Shown here in pieces: positions 9,518 to 21,553 of a DNA stretch of 64,000 nucleotides. How positions within the stretch are numbered: position 1 is the first letter of the stretch; each line of letters opens with the position of its first letter. The notes below the pieces were generated by a model. The model was not told the DNA's origin. It ran no database searches and saw only the letters and a list, made by a program, of their open reading frames with translations. The stretch is from Tubulanus polymorphus (lineage: Eukaryota; Nemertea; Palaeonemertea; Tubulaniformes; Tubulanidae). The stretch lies in NCBI RefSeq assembly GCF_964204645.1, contig NC_134025.1, forward strand, positions 17,144,001 through 17,208,000. The letters run 5' to 3'. A program made the position numbers and the translations under genes.

Positions 9518-10844
9518 ATGGATGAGAAGATAGCATGCGAAATTTGTGGTGAACTTCTAAGAAAAAGTAATATGGCTCGACATATGAAAAAACATGATGA
9601 AAATTATAAACCCCCTAAACTAAACTGTCCAAAATGTAATAAATTATTCTCAAGAAATTATGTTAAAAAACACAGAGAAGTGTAAAATTAATGGCGCAAC
9701 GGCTAATGTTGATAGTAACGAAAGTTATAGTAATTCTGCTGAAGTTGAACCTGAAGTTATTTGGAAAAGACCTTTCTTATTCTATGATAAGGATAATATA
9801 AAAGATCATTTCTGTAAGCCTTGTCGAATAAAATATAGCCCTGAAAATATAGAAGATTGGGAGAATCATCAATTTCGTAAAGCACATATAGATAAAATTT
9901 CTAATAAATTTGAAACTGAATTCAATGAAAGAAAAAATAATTTATTAGAAAAAATAAAATATGAGAAAACGTTACCAGATAATAAAGAAACAGTTCAAAA
10001 GTTAGAAAAACAATATAATGAATTAACAAGAAAAACATATTATTGTAAATATTGTAAATTGATTATTACAACAAGTAATTCAAATCTACATAATAGAACA
10101 ATAAAACATAAAGAAAACGTAAGAAAATACCAAGAGCTAAATGAAGATCTATTACCAATAAATTATAAACAAAAATGCCCACAATGTAATTACGCGAGCT
10201 TAAGACAAGAAGGTACTGTGTTATTTTGTAATGAATGTGGATGGCAAAAGAATTTATGGAGTGAAGAAAAAACTAGAAATTTTCTCATAGATCCAAAATT
10301 AAATTATCTAGATGAAATTTTTAAAACATTTTCTATAGAAGATCATACACCAGAATATATGCAATGGCTTGAAAAAATGAAAATAATAGAAAATAAAAAT
10401 GGCGAAATAACTAAAAAAGATATTATAAAAACAATTATTCCGTCAACATTTAACACAAAACAAAAGAAAATGTATTTATATTTATTATTTAACGATTATT
10501 ATGAAAAACCTAAATTAATAGAACAAGATATGAAAAATATAAAAAAAATATTCAAACAAATATTAATGTATTATTTGGAAAATAGAATAACAGATTCAAT
10601 AAATTATGAATTCTTTTTAAATAAGATTGTAAATTATTTAAACATAGATATTATAATTCCATTTGATGAATTAACAAACAAAAAAAAACAAAGAGAGCGA
10701 GATGAAATGTGGCGCAAGATAGAACTGTATTTTAATGAGAAAAATGAAATGGAAGAACCTAAACAAATTATACAAGAACAATTAAATGAAAATGAAGAAG
10801 CCAATAGTGATTTCGAGTATGATGATATTGATTTTATGTTTTAA
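9518..10844 (+). pseudogene. Multi-zinc-finger / zinc-ribbon protein, viral late-transcription-factor-like (A), frameshifted
   Basis: Only plus-strand gene of A, about 441 codons. The first frame (9518-9682) gives a C2H2 finger (CEICGELL...H...H) and a second CxxC finger; the loss of one GT unit near 9678 moves the frame, which then stays open to 10844. Further fingers are FCKPCRIKY...H and YYCKYCKLII...H. A zinc ribbon, CPQC-x(14)-CNEC, lies at 10174-10242. A helical C-terminal domain of about 170 residues and an acidic tail follow. A ribbon plus long helical domain resembles VLTF3-like factors of large DNA viruses, but that is a visual resemblance only. Absent from B, C and D. Its end overlaps the polymerase remnant by 11 bases. 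Confidence 0.6.
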
Positions 10845-13800
10845 TGGCCATAATGGGTAATGTTTTTATACCATCATCTAAAATATGCCTTTTATCATCA
10901 AATGGATTCAAACTAGTTTTTTCTACTTCATTAATGTACATCTCGTGATCTTCTGATCTTAAACAATTCATTTTGTGTTTCATTACAATTGATTTATATA
11001 AACACTTTATATAATCTTGAAATTCTATATGTTTATCAACCACATGTTTTGTTATTCCTTTTAACTTTTTAGCTTCATGATCTTTTGTTCTATAACTATA
11101 CATTTTACTTCTTATCCCAACAAATTCAATCATTTCATCACCCCCTAATTGATCTTTAAACTTACCAGGAATATTTTTATTATCATTGCTAGATAGTTCA
11201 TGATCTTTGGGATAATTGCTAAAATCAAAATGATGTTTTAATGTTTTTAAGTCTTTTGTTATGTCATTTGTCTTGATTTTTAGTATGTAACTGTCAGTAT
11301 TGAAGCAAATTAATGGAAATCCACAGTTAAATGTACCATCTTCAGTTGATAAATCATAAACATAATCTGATGGGTTATATATTTCAAATAAATCTTTAAC
11401 TTCTTCAGTTAAATCTTTTTCTGTGTGGCTTAGATTAAAGCAATTTGGTTTAGATTTAATCAATCCAATATTCATATTGAAGCCTAATGAATTATATAAT
11501 ATATTTAACCCTGATATAGCAAATTATTTTTCGAAATCTTTTTTTGATATGGTTCTCTGTTGAGTATTGAAATCTATATATTTTTCTAACCACTTCGATT
11601 GATTAAATTCAATATATCTATGTACTTTCTTTAATTTCATTCCTTGTTTTAGATAAAATTTTAACATTCTATAATGAACAATATAATTGTATTTATTATT
11701 TTGAGTAAGTATTAATTTTTCTGTAAAAACATGATCTTTCGGTTTTATTTTCTTCTGGTATTCACTTAAATAACTATCATCTACAGTTAAATGTTCTGGG
11801 CAATAAGGTAAGTTTCTTGTTTTAAACTTTATATTTTCAGGATATTCTAAATCAACTACAAAGAAATAACCAATTGGTTCTTCATCTTCTAAACTCATAA
11901 TTGCGCTTTCCCAATTAGTTTTGTCATCATTTTCAACTTCTGTTAATATAAAATTTTTGTATGGTTGAGGTTGCATCATTGCCCAACCATATAAATTATT
12001 GGCGTCAATATATAATAATTTGCTTTAAAATACCTTTAAAAATTTGCTTTAAAATAATCTCCCATAACACCACTAATTCCACCTCTAATTGATTTTTCAA
12101 ATAATAAAACCATGTCTGGTTCTTTTAATAAATCTAATTCTACATTTGTATATTTTAAACCACATTGCCAGGTTAAACCAGGACTAGAGTAGCAATAACA
12201 AGGATCAACATTAAAATGATTCAAATTAACTTCTCTAAATTTTTCAAATATGTCAGCCAATATCATAACATCTGATTTTGAATATAAATCAACTAATTCG
12301 CCATGATTTTTCATCTTAAAATGGTTCCAAATATTTAATGTTCTATTAAACACTTCGTCCTTCACATACTCCTCTTTTAATTCTTCTAAACTCATAATTG
12401 CGCTTTCCCAATTAGTTTTGTCATCATTTTCAACTTCTGTTAATATAAAATTTTTGTATGGTTGAGGTTGCATCATTGCCCAACCATATAAATTATTGGC
12501 GTCAATATATAATAATTTATATTCATCATTTGCTTTAAAATACCTATCTCCCATAACACCACTAATTCCACCTCTAATTGATTTTTCAAATAATAAAACC
12601 ATGTCTGGTTCTTTTAATAAATCTAATTCTACATTTGTATATTTTAAACCACATTGCCAGGTTAAACCAGGACTAGAGTAGCAATAACAAGGATCAACAT
12701 TAAAATGATTCAAATTAACTTATCTAAATTTTTCAAATATGTCAGCCAATATCATAACATCTGATTTTGAATATAAATCAACTAATTCGCCATGATTTTT
12801 CATCTTAAAATGGTTCCAAATATTTCATGTTCTATTAAACACTTCGTCCTTCACATACTTCTCTTTTAATTGATCATAAAATTGATCTTTTAATAATTCT
12901 GTCACATTAAAATCATTGTGTGTTTTATAAAATGAATAAGGAATTGCACCTTTATATCTCAATAATTTAAAATCTTGGTCATTTGGATAATAATATCGAG
13001 TTATAACAAAATCATTATCAACTAAACTTTTTGATAAATTATCTAATGAACTTGCTAGAAATCTATAAGAATCTAAAAATCTAATGCAACCAAGTTGAAA
13101 TGAAATATAATTTTCAGATGTTTTAGCTCATAGTTTAAAATCATATTTTCTTGCATTTACACCATTCATAGTTTTATATTCTTCTATTTCTTGATTAATT
13201 GCGCCCAATTTTCCCGATAATTGTTTTATAAATAGATGGGTATCATAACCTGATAAATTATGAAATAATATTGGTACGAAATTTACTTTTTTAGCTTGTA
13301 TATTACAATCTTCATGAGCAGCTCCACGATATTTTGAATTTAAATGATCATGATCTCTAACTTTTTTATCAAATGAATAAAAACGTTTTTCACAATAACA
13401 ACAATGAGTTGCATAATTAAAATCAATTTCATCTTCTTTTGTCATTACTATTCTTTTATTTTTGTTTAATAATTTTGCAAAAATCACTTTCTAATTCAAT
13501 CATTTTGTTACAAAAATCATTAACTACATTTTCACCTCTAAAAGTAATATATTGACTTTCATATAATTCAGGATAATTTGATTTTATATAAATTCCATAA
13601 GCAGCAGCTCTTTGATGAACTTTTTTAATTTTATTTATAGTTGGTGGGTCTTGTATTGTGTTTTCATTTAATTCATTTCCTTTATCCATTGATTTTAATA
13701 ATTGCTTTTTGTTATATATTTCTTTTCTATCTTGATCAGTTAATTCTTTATTCTACGATTCAAAATCCCCATAAATTACAAATGGAACAATATTCTTAAA

Positions 13801-15256
13801 TTTATGATTAGTAAATTTCAATTTATAATCTTTTTCTGTTGGCATTATTAATTTACAAAAATCTTTATTATCACATAATTTTTTATGTTTTAATAATGTA
13901 TTCTCAGTCATAAATTTAGATAAACATTTTCTACATAGATAAATTTTACGATGATGATCACTTTCTGTTCTAAAGAATAAATTAATTTGTTTTAACCACA
14001 TACAATGTTCATTTTCATCTTTTTTGTAATATAACAAATCTATAGCATTTTCATCATCATAATATTCTGTTAAATATAAAGCTTCTAATGTATAATCTTT
14101 AATATTTTCACCTTTTGTCTTTGGTAATTGCATTAATTCGAATATATTTATTTTTAAATTATTAACTTTTTCTATTTTAGGAATCATTTTTATAGTTACT
14201 GGATATTGATCAATTTTATATAATGTTTCATATTTCCGGTAATTTGTTATTCTAAAACTATGCGTCATATCTTCTGTTGGGTGTAAACAACTAATAATTG
14301 ACCATAGAAAACATTTATTATCTTCATTTTGAACATTTATTACTGCTTTTGTTGTAAATGGTAATTTAATATAAGATGATCCTTTAATATCCTTTTCTGT
14401 TGTAAAGTTTGAATCATTTTAAAACATTTTATTACTTTTTGATGTTTTATTTCTTTTTGTATTATAAACATTTAAATCTAAATATATAATTTCATTCAAT
14501 GTTAAGCCAGAACCCTCAAAATATCTTTCTTCAATATGACGTTTAAATTCATTAAATATTTTTTCTAACTTCTCTTTTATTTGTGTTTTTGAAATTATTT
14601 CTTCAGAGTGTGTTTGAATATTATAATCCATTTATCTTCTGACTTAATAAAACTTACTTTCCCAGAGATACTAATTTTTGGATATTCAACATCTGTTATC
14701 AAATCTAGTATTTTTTCTATTATTTCATTAAATTTACTATAATCTTCTATTGTTGTTCCTTTAAAGAATCTAAATATAATAGCTGCAGGACCAATTTTAC
14801 TACGTAATGTTTCTAATATTTCAATTGTATCTTTTATTTCTAGTGAATCAATATAATTTCTAACATTTTCCATGTAAGGTTTATTTGAAATGGATTTAGT
14901 TTTTGAAGTTGGTTTTTTAATTTTTGAGGTTTATCATCAAAATAATCTTTTCCTAAAACATTATTACTCAAATTTTGATGGTGTTTTTGTGATTCGAGAT
15001 GTCTATTATAATTCCTTTTTACTATAAATTCATTACAAACTTCACATTTTATTTCATCCACATTCATATTTTCTAATCGTTCTTTTCTTTCATTGGAATT
15101 TTCTGGGGTTTCAAAATCTATAACATTTTTTATATGATTTGAAGATTTTTCATGTTTAGATTTATTAGATTTATCGATGTATTTTTTACAATATTGGCAA
15201 TAATATTGATTTTTATTAACATTATTGTTTTCTGTCTGGTACTCACTCTCTCCCAT
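10834..15256 (-). pseudogene. polB: Protein-primed family B DNA polymerase (A), heavily degenerate
   Basis: Remnant reads through at least eight frames. From the N-terminus: two C2H2-type fingers (15200-15000), a further finger near 13920, exonuclease motif I YGDFES (near 13755, followed at once by TAG), an HNH/endonuclease VII-like block CCYC...RDHDHLNSKYRGAAHEDCN (13400-13290), exonuclease motif II GYDTHLF, and polymerase motif A DANNLYGWAM (present twice because of a 497-bp tandem duplication). The motif B region is missing, replaced by about 180 bases of unrelated coding-like sequence near 11480-11300. Motif C reads FNTDS instead of FDTDS. The last 20 or so residues differ from D. Clearly non-functional. 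Confidence 0.9.
11884..12877. repeat. Tandem duplication, two 497-bp units inside polB of A
   Basis: Unit 1 about 11884-12380, unit 2 about 12381-12877. TTGCGCTTTCCCAATTAG occurs at 11901 and 12398, offset 497. The units carry polymerase motif A and flanking regions, and differ by small indels (for example near 12030-12055), so the duplication is not an assembly copy of identical sequence. Confidence 0.85.
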
Positions 15257-15341
15257 TTATTAGGAAAAAAAATTACTTGTGGTGATGAGTGGTGTTTAGT
15301 ACTTAAGTACTCTGGTATGAAACCCACATCTTCCAATTACT
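15257..15341. repeat. Right terminal inverted repeat of Polinton A
   Basis: Read inward: AGTAATTGGAAGATG, CATACCAGAGTACT, a second AGTACT, ACACCACTCATCACCACAAG, then TAATTTTTTTTCC and the polymerase start. Closely matches 25117-25201 (C left end). The next base outward begins the penton fragment of B. Confidence 0.85.
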
Positions 15342-15953
15342 TATAATATATCGGATAGAACTCTTGATTATAGAGTCTTTTTAATTCATATTAGAAATAT
15401 AAATAAATGGTTTCATCTATTTTTAAAACCAGGGTTATATAATTTAGAAACATTAGCCCAAGAAATTAATCGGAGAGCACGATTAAAACTTGGAAGTGAA
15501 TATAAGTTTTCAATTAGATTTATAAAAAGTGATAGTTCTGATTAAATTAGAATAAAGTTAGATGATGAAAGCAAACATGCATTTATGGTAAGGAAAACTT
15601 TAGCTAAACTGTTAGGAATTAAACCACAAACTGTTACAGGAAACGTAGACGGTAATTCAAATATAATACCTTTTACACATTTTTATATTTATTGCAATTT
15701 AATTGATCCTACAAAAACATTTGAAGCAACTAAAGATACAACATGTAATTCTAGTATATTAAATATTTTACCGTTGAAGAATGTTAAACAATTTGGAACG
15801 CAAATAAATTATAATTTAGCTGAATGTGATTTTAAACCTTGTATTCCTCAATTTAATAATTTCAAATTAGAAGTAAGAAATCACAATGGATACTTCATTG
15901 ATTTGAATAACTTTCCTGTAATTTATAAATTAGTTATAAGATGTAGAGAGTAA
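15342..15953 (+). pseudogene. mCP: Penton-like minor capsid protein, 3' three-quarters (B)
   Basis: Corresponds to residues from about 48 to the end of the 251-residue copy in D, starting at the ISNKTLDH-equivalent position. A TAA near 15543 interrupts the first part; after that the frame is open to the conserved ending NNFPVIYKLVIRCRE. The 5' end is cut by the terminus of element A, and the missing part should lie beyond A. Confidence 0.85.
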
Positions 15954-15969
15954 TTTTTTCATTATATAA

Positions 15970-16328
15970 ATGAATATAACTGTTGGACCGAGTATATGTT
16001 TTGGATTTGATTTTAAACGCGAGAAAGAAATAAAATTTAACATTAATTATGTAATTACAAATATTAAAAATATTACATTTTCTAATGAAACAACATTTGA
16101 GTATGAAACAACAATAGATAAAGAAACTTTAAATGTAGAAAGATTACTAATTTAATTAGAAAATCTTTAAGATTTTATGAATTAGATGAAGATTTTATCA
16201 TCGATGATATTAAAAACATATTAACCAAAATATATGATAATCATAAAAGTAGTAAGGAAATAAATGTTGATTTAATCATAAATAAGTTAACTAAATATTT
16301 TGAAGTAATTTATTTGATAAATAAATGA
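15970..16328 (+). pseudogene. NITVGPS-family small acidic protein (B), frameshifted
   Basis: Starts MNITVGPSICFGFDFKRE after a TTTTTTCATTATATAAATG spacer. The frame shifts near 16145 (VERLLI then stop), then the DEDFIIDDIKNILT and NVDLI segments are readable in another frame to about 16328, overlapping the next start. Unknown role. Confidence 0.65.
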
Positions 16329-16550
16329 GTGATAATAAGTGGATAATAACTGGATTATATAATGGAGCATTACTATCAGTTGGAACTGTTGGTTATTCAA
16401 TGGTATTAAAAAAAAGTATTCAAAATGGGAAGTGTTAATGTTGATAGATTTGATATAAATGATATTTTAAAATTAACATTAGCAGTAACTTTATCTAATT
16501 TAACAATTGATTATTTAGAAAAACGAAAAAAATATATTCCTCCCATATAA
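16325..16550 (+). pseudogene. 73-residue hydrophobic protein (B), frameshifted in an A-run
   Basis: MSDNKWIITGLYNG start as in A, C and D, but the VLKKVFK codons contain 8 A instead of 7, shifting the frame. A further small change near 16525 gives KRKKYIPPI in place of KQKYIPPI. Total length 226 bases, one more than a multiple of three. Confidence 0.7.
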
Positions 16551-16574
16551 ATACATAATTATTTTGCTAAATAA

Positions 16575-16997
16575 ATGGCTTCTGCAGTTATAACTATTAT
16601 AGGATCGGTAATTGTTAACGCTTTAGCATTTACAGGCGGCGGTTATTTATTTAAGCATATTGATAAAAATGGATCATTAAGAGAACAAAAAAGACATAAC
16701 TTAGCATTAGAGAAATACAATAAAGCAGCAGAAGAATATAGAGAAAAAAGACAAAACTATATGGATTGTATTAACAAGGAATTATATGATCAGAAAATTT
16801 CACATAGAGATTTTCAATCAGGTGATGATGCAATGAGTTTATATAACGCGGTAACCAATAAAGAAAAATTACATCTATACAAACCTAAATTATCAGATTA
16901 TTATACCCCAAGTAAAGAACAACAGAAATATGAAATAATTTGGATTTTTGGCGGAACAGTTATTGTAATATTTGTTGCTTATAAATTTACTAATTAG
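16575..16997 (+). CDS. 140-residue protein with hydrophobic ends (B), intact
   Basis: Hydrophobic glycine-rich N-terminus (ITIIGSVIVNALAFTGGGYL), charged helical centre, LSDYYTPS, and a C-terminal membrane segment ending VIVIFVAYKFTN. Matches a small protein recurrent in Polinton/adintovirus structural blocks; function unknown, membrane or capsid-interior association inferred. Followed by the canonical spacer into the next gene. Confidence 0.78.
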   Translation: MASAVITIIGSVIVNALAFTGGGYLFKHIDKNGSLREQKRHNLALEKYNKAAEEYREKRQNYMDCINKELYDQKISHRDFQSGDDAMSLYNAVTNKEKLHLYKPKLSDYYTPSKEQQKYEIIWIFGGTVIVIFVAYKFTN

Positions 16998-17016
16998 TAA
17001 TTTTTTTGCTAAATAA
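16998..17016 (+). promoter_or_regulatory. Class-1 spacer/promoter motif (example)
   Basis: TAATTTTTTTGCTAAATAA immediately before ATG. Spacers of this form (T6-8, 3-6 bases, then TATATAAATG or TAAATAAATG) precede nearly all structural genes in all copies, e.g. 17452-17467, 18790-18805, 20269-20289, 23477-23496. The TAAATG core recalls poxvirus late promoters, by analogy only. Confidence 0.6.
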
Positions 17017-17451
17017 ATGGAAGATAAAGTTGATAATATTGATATTATTCCTCATGATATAAATAAAACTAAATTAAAAATATATTTAGAAAAACAAATA
17101 TTAGAATTTGAAAATGATTTAAAAGTTAAAAAGAAAAAATATTTAAAATCTAAAATTATATATTATTTGATTATAAGTGGTTCCGTTACAATTAGTTCTG
17201 TAATAACATTTCTAGCAATATTCAGTCCATTAACACCTTTAGCTATATCAATTGGCGTATTAGGATTATCATCAAGTGTATTAACCGGTATAAGTTCAAA
17301 ATTAAATATGAAAAGTAATAAAGAAAAAATTAAAACTAATATAAAAGAAATTAATAAATTAAAGAATACACTAGATTATATAATAAGTTTAAATGGCCAT
17401 ATAACAGTTGAAGAACAAGATAAATTATTAAAAGAATTAATAAATTATTAA
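17017..17451 (+). CDS. 144-residue two-helix membrane protein (B), intact
   Basis: Charged N-terminal helix (residues 18-42), two adjacent hydrophobic segments at about 46-66 and 68-95, basic lysine-rich coil, and a conserved end (HITVEEQDKLLKELINY). Only intact copy of this family in the window. Membrane location is inferred from hydrophobicity. It lies between two other structural-block proteins with 19- and 16-base spacers. Confidence 0.78.
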   Translation: MEDKVDNIDIIPHDINKTKLKIYLEKQILEFENDLKVKKKKYLKSKIIYYLIISGSVTISSVITFLAIFSPLTPLAISIGVLGLSSSVLTGISSKLNMKSNKEKIKTNIKEINKLKNTLDYIISLNGHITVEEQDKLLKELINY

Positions 17452-17467
17452 TTTTTTTATTATATAA

Positions 17468-18789
17468 ATGGTAGATAGTTTTCCGAAAGCTTTCCAATAT
17501 AATAAATCAATTAAATATAATATTCCAGCAATAGATTTTAATAAAGATATTACATATAGAAATGAAGTTTAAAATTCATTAATTGATTTATATATTTATG
17601 TTACTGAAAGTAATAATTTTCATGTAAAGATGGAAAATATATTTCATGTGTATACAATTAATTTTAAAAATTTAAATGAGGCAAAACAATGGTTATTAAA
17701 ATCTAATATGAAGTATTGGCAGAACCAATTAAATTTTGCTGTTTATTTCGCAACAACAGGATGTGGAATAAGTTGGAATGATCATTTGAATAAACCAAGT
17801 TTACCATTGATGTTAACACTTTTTATATTTCATACATATTTTCAAATAAAATTAATATTAGATGAATTAGAACTCTACCATGTTCAAAATATTTTAAAGA
17901 ATTGAATGATAATATTAATTTTTCTAAGTTTTATAAAATATGTAATGAATTTAATATTAATTCAAATAAAGATTTTAGAGCAAAAATTGGTACAATGGGT
18001 GGATTAGGAATATTATATACTAAAGAATTTGGAAAAATAATAACAAATTCAGATATAAGAACACTAAATTGGAATGAATTACCAAAATATTATAATAATA
18101 TACAACAACAAAACAATAATGGTTGGGTTATTAATTTCATTTTAGAAAATAGTGAAGGTTTTACAAAATCAGGTATACAAAGAATAAATCAATCTATTTG
18201 AACTTATTTGATATGTATTTTAGGCGCGCAAGTTGAAACAAGATCACCAATAGTTGGAAATGATAACACTTCATTCGATGCGCAGAAACAATTCAAAGTA
18301 TTATTTGAAGATTCAATTCATAATGATAAAAATAGATCTATTCCAGAAAACATTGTAAGATATCAAAATTATTTAGATAAATCTCATGTAAGACTAAATT
18401 ATTGTATAGGTCCTAATCTATTAATTATTTCTAATGATTTAGTATTAAAGATGGGAAATATAATTGGTTATAATAATCTAATTAAAACTGCAACAATAAA
18501 TAATTCATTTGGATTAAATGATATAAATAAAAAGATTATTACCGCTCCAAAATTAATGGAAGGTGAAAAAAATAAAAGACATATTCAATCAATAGAAACT
18601 AAAACTAAGAATATTAAATTAAATAATGATTCTAAACCGGATTATAATAGATCAGAAAATATTAAAACTGATAATATTCAACATGATATAATTAAAACTG
18701 ATAATGATAATAAATTCCATGAAAATACTAAATTAGCTTTAACTTGTATAGGAATTGTAATCGGAGGAATATTATATTTTAAATTTTAA
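17468..18789 (+). pseudogene. Long conserved Polinton protein with C-terminal anchor (B), several breaks
   Basis: Starts MVDSFPKAFQYN. Breaks: TAA near 17571, frame changes near 17800 and 17890-17905, and TGA near 18199 just before TYLICILGAQ. Its middle third differs from A and C (TMGGLGILYTKEFGK block), suggesting an older divergence or exchange. The last 193 codons are open and retain the C-terminal hydrophobic anchor. Confidence 0.72.
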
Positions 18790-18805
18790 TTTTTTTATTA
18801 TATAA

Positions 18806-20268
18806 ATGGATGTAGAAGGTGGAGAAGATATTGGAATGGATAATTCTGATGAATCTGGTATAACTGATGAACAACAACCTGATTTTAGTGAAACAAGTTT
18901 TAATGACGGTAATGAGCCAGGACATAATAATAATTTAAATATACCTGATTATATTAAAAACGCAGAATCACAATTAAATCCTGAAAATTTAGACCCATAT
19001 TTAGTAAAACAAGATTTAGATAATTTAAACAAAATACCTAAATTAGAACATTTAATTGAAAATTCTAAACTTAATATAAATGATGAAGACGTTGGACCTT
19101 TAGCAGATCAATTAAAATTTTTAGATAATGGTAAATGGTATTATCATTTGAAAGGTGATTATTATATTGATATCACTTATAAAAATAATAAAAATAAAAT
19201 ATTAACAAAATCAACTTTGAGTTATTTAGATCCAGATAGAATTAAAAGAATTAGTAATAGTAATGTAATAACTGATGTTATAAAACAAGAATTAACTGAT
19301 AATGATATAGACGTATTTAAACAAAGAATTAATGAATTATTTGAAATAATCAAAAAGAAAACAGAAACAGAAACAACTTCTGAACAGAATATAACTTCCA
19401 AAACTAGTAAACTTAAATCAAATAAAGTTCCAATTGAAAAACTTTTACCGAATGGATTAATTGATGCAACAGATCAACAATTAGAAGATTTATATATATT
19501 TTCTGATGAAGCAATTAGAGAAATTATTAGTATAAGAAATGAAGCTGATAAAATTGCACATAATAAAAGTATAAGAGATCAAAAAATTATGTATTTGGAA
19601 AAAGAATTAACTAATGCAAATAAAGAAATAGAACAACTAAAGTCTGATTTAGATCATCAAGTAATTGATGAAATAGAATATAGGCAAAAAGAAAAACGAT
19701 TAGAAAAAGAAATTAATAATTCAAAAGATAATTTAGAAGTACAGAAAGAAGAAATTAAATTATTATTAAAATCATATGATTATAATATTAATAGATTTAA
19801 AGTTATTTTTAAAGATTTGTTGATAAAACCAAATTCTGAAATATCATTAAAAGATAGAATAAAGTTATTATTTAAATTAGAAGGAATAACAATTCTTTCA
19901 ATTCTAACAGCTGTAACTATGTTATTTACAACAATTGGTTTAGCAATATCAATTTCTTTGAAATCTACTCCTACTCCCAATAAACCGGATTAACCCCCGA
20001 ATGATAATAATTCTATACAAGATAAAGTTAAGGATGGTTTAAAGAAATTAGCAAAATATTTATGGGAACTATCTAAAAAATCTGCTGCAGCATTGCCCGG
20101 AGTTATTGCATCAATTGTTGGTTTTATATTGAAATCTGCAGGAAATATTATTAACTTTGCTGCCGAACATATTATTTTATTTCTAATTACAGTTGTAAGT
20201 GCAATTATTTTTGGGTTAGTGAATATGATATCAAAAAGACATCAAGAAAACATAATAAAAGATAAATA
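18806..20268 (+). pseudogene. Acidic coiled-coil membrane protein (B), one nonsense codon
   Basis: Open for 395 residues, then TAA at 19991-19993 in the proline linker (NKPD then stop), after which the frame continues through the C-terminal hydrophobic tail to 20268. The C-terminus is extended (MISKRHQENIIKDK) relative to A. The N-terminal acidic region is of the A type (MDVEGGEDIGMDN). Confidence 0.75.
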
Positions 20269-20289
20269 ATTAATTTTTTTGTTAAATAA

Positions 20290-21523
20290 ATGAGTGGGAG
20301 TTATATAAGTCCTTCTAAGAATTCTAGAATATCTAATGCTATTAAAGCAGAAAGATCACATCATATAATTACTCATAATCCTTCAAATATTAATCCCGAT
20401 GAAACTTTATATGTTAGAATTCCTAGATTAACACAAAATACTTTTTATGTTCCAAATAGTATTTATTTATCAGCCGATATAAAAGTAACTGGTAATAATA
20501 ATAATTATGTTGTTGATAATGTTGGAAGATATTTGATTAAAAAATTAACTATAAAGATTGGTCCAGAAACAGTTTTCTCATTACATGATTATAATTTATT
20601 TATGCATTATAAAGATTTATGGTTAACTAAAGAAAATAGAAATAATATGATATTTCAAGGCAACCAATGCGAAAACCAAAATAAATTAAGATCTGAAGCC
20701 AATAATGCAGTAGTGACTAATGACGTAGATAATTTGATTAAAAAGATTTATTGAAGCAAATATAAAATTCCATTAGATTTTGAATTGATAAATAATAATG
20801 CACCTTTATATAAATATGTAATTCAAGAAGATATTATATTTGAGATAACATTTGCTCCTGTAAATGAAATTGTATTATCTAGCGTTGCTAAAGATATGGG
20901 TTATAAATTATCGAATATATGTTTAGAATATAATACAGTAACTAATGAAAATATTGCTAACACAATTCAAACACAATACAATCAAGGATTTTCATTATTA
21001 TATGATTATATTGATAAATTTAAAACTGTAACTATTAATGCAAATGATGAAATAATTAATGAGAATATTAACTTCCCAAGAAGATCTATTAAAGGTATAT
21101 TAATATTTTTTACCATTGCAACATATTCTAATGGGGCAATAAAGGTAGATAATTATTATAATCCTGAAATAACAAAAGTAGAAATAACTATCGAAGGAAT
21201 AGCAAATAAAATATTTTGTCAAGGAATGAGAATGATAGATCAATGGCCAGAAATTAGAAAACATTTTATGAATGAAAAAGTGAAATCATCTGAAAATTGC
21301 AATACTAATCAAATTGATTATTATACCGGTAATAAATATGCATTATGGTTAGATTTTAGAACAACAGAGGATAATTCATTACATGGTTCTGGGAAAAAAT
21401 TACAGAACACTAAAGATGGAATACAATTATTCATGAAAAAGAAAAAAGGAAGCTTAAATTTATATTATATCTGACGCACAATTAAATATTGTAAATTCAC
21501 AATTAGATAGTATTCAATATTAG
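20290..21523 (+). pseudogene. MCP: Major capsid protein (B), nonsense plus 3' indel
   Basis: Same family as the intact copy at 3132-4379. TGA at 20752-20754 occupies the first glycine codon of the YGSKYKIPLDF block. A deletion near 21455 removes the KMHIYI segment and shifts the frame before the terminal SQLDSIQY. Otherwise collinear. Confidence 0.85.
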
Positions 21524-21553
21524 AAATATTAAGTTAAAATTAAGGATATATAA

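Larger units (their letters stand above)
1..15341 (-). mobile_element. Polinton (Maverick) copy A, left end outside window
   Basis: Minus-strand element whose gene order from its right end is polymerase B, divergent zinc-finger gene, penton, four small proteins, long conserved protein, coiled-coil membrane protein, major capsid protein, integrase, ATPase and two small membrane proteins. The right terminus (15257-15341) begins AGTAATTGGAAG when read inward and matches the left terminus of copy C. The left terminus is not in the window: the sequence at 1-57 corresponds to the bases just before the structured element in copy C. Polymerase, penton and several small genes are broken, while MCP, coiled-coil protein and the two terminal small genes are open. 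Confidence 0.9.

Noticed and set aside
9660-10844. Divergent gene as host exon captured by A
   Set aside because: Base composition matches the element, it has the element's class-2 motif and ends against polB; more likely an element gene.
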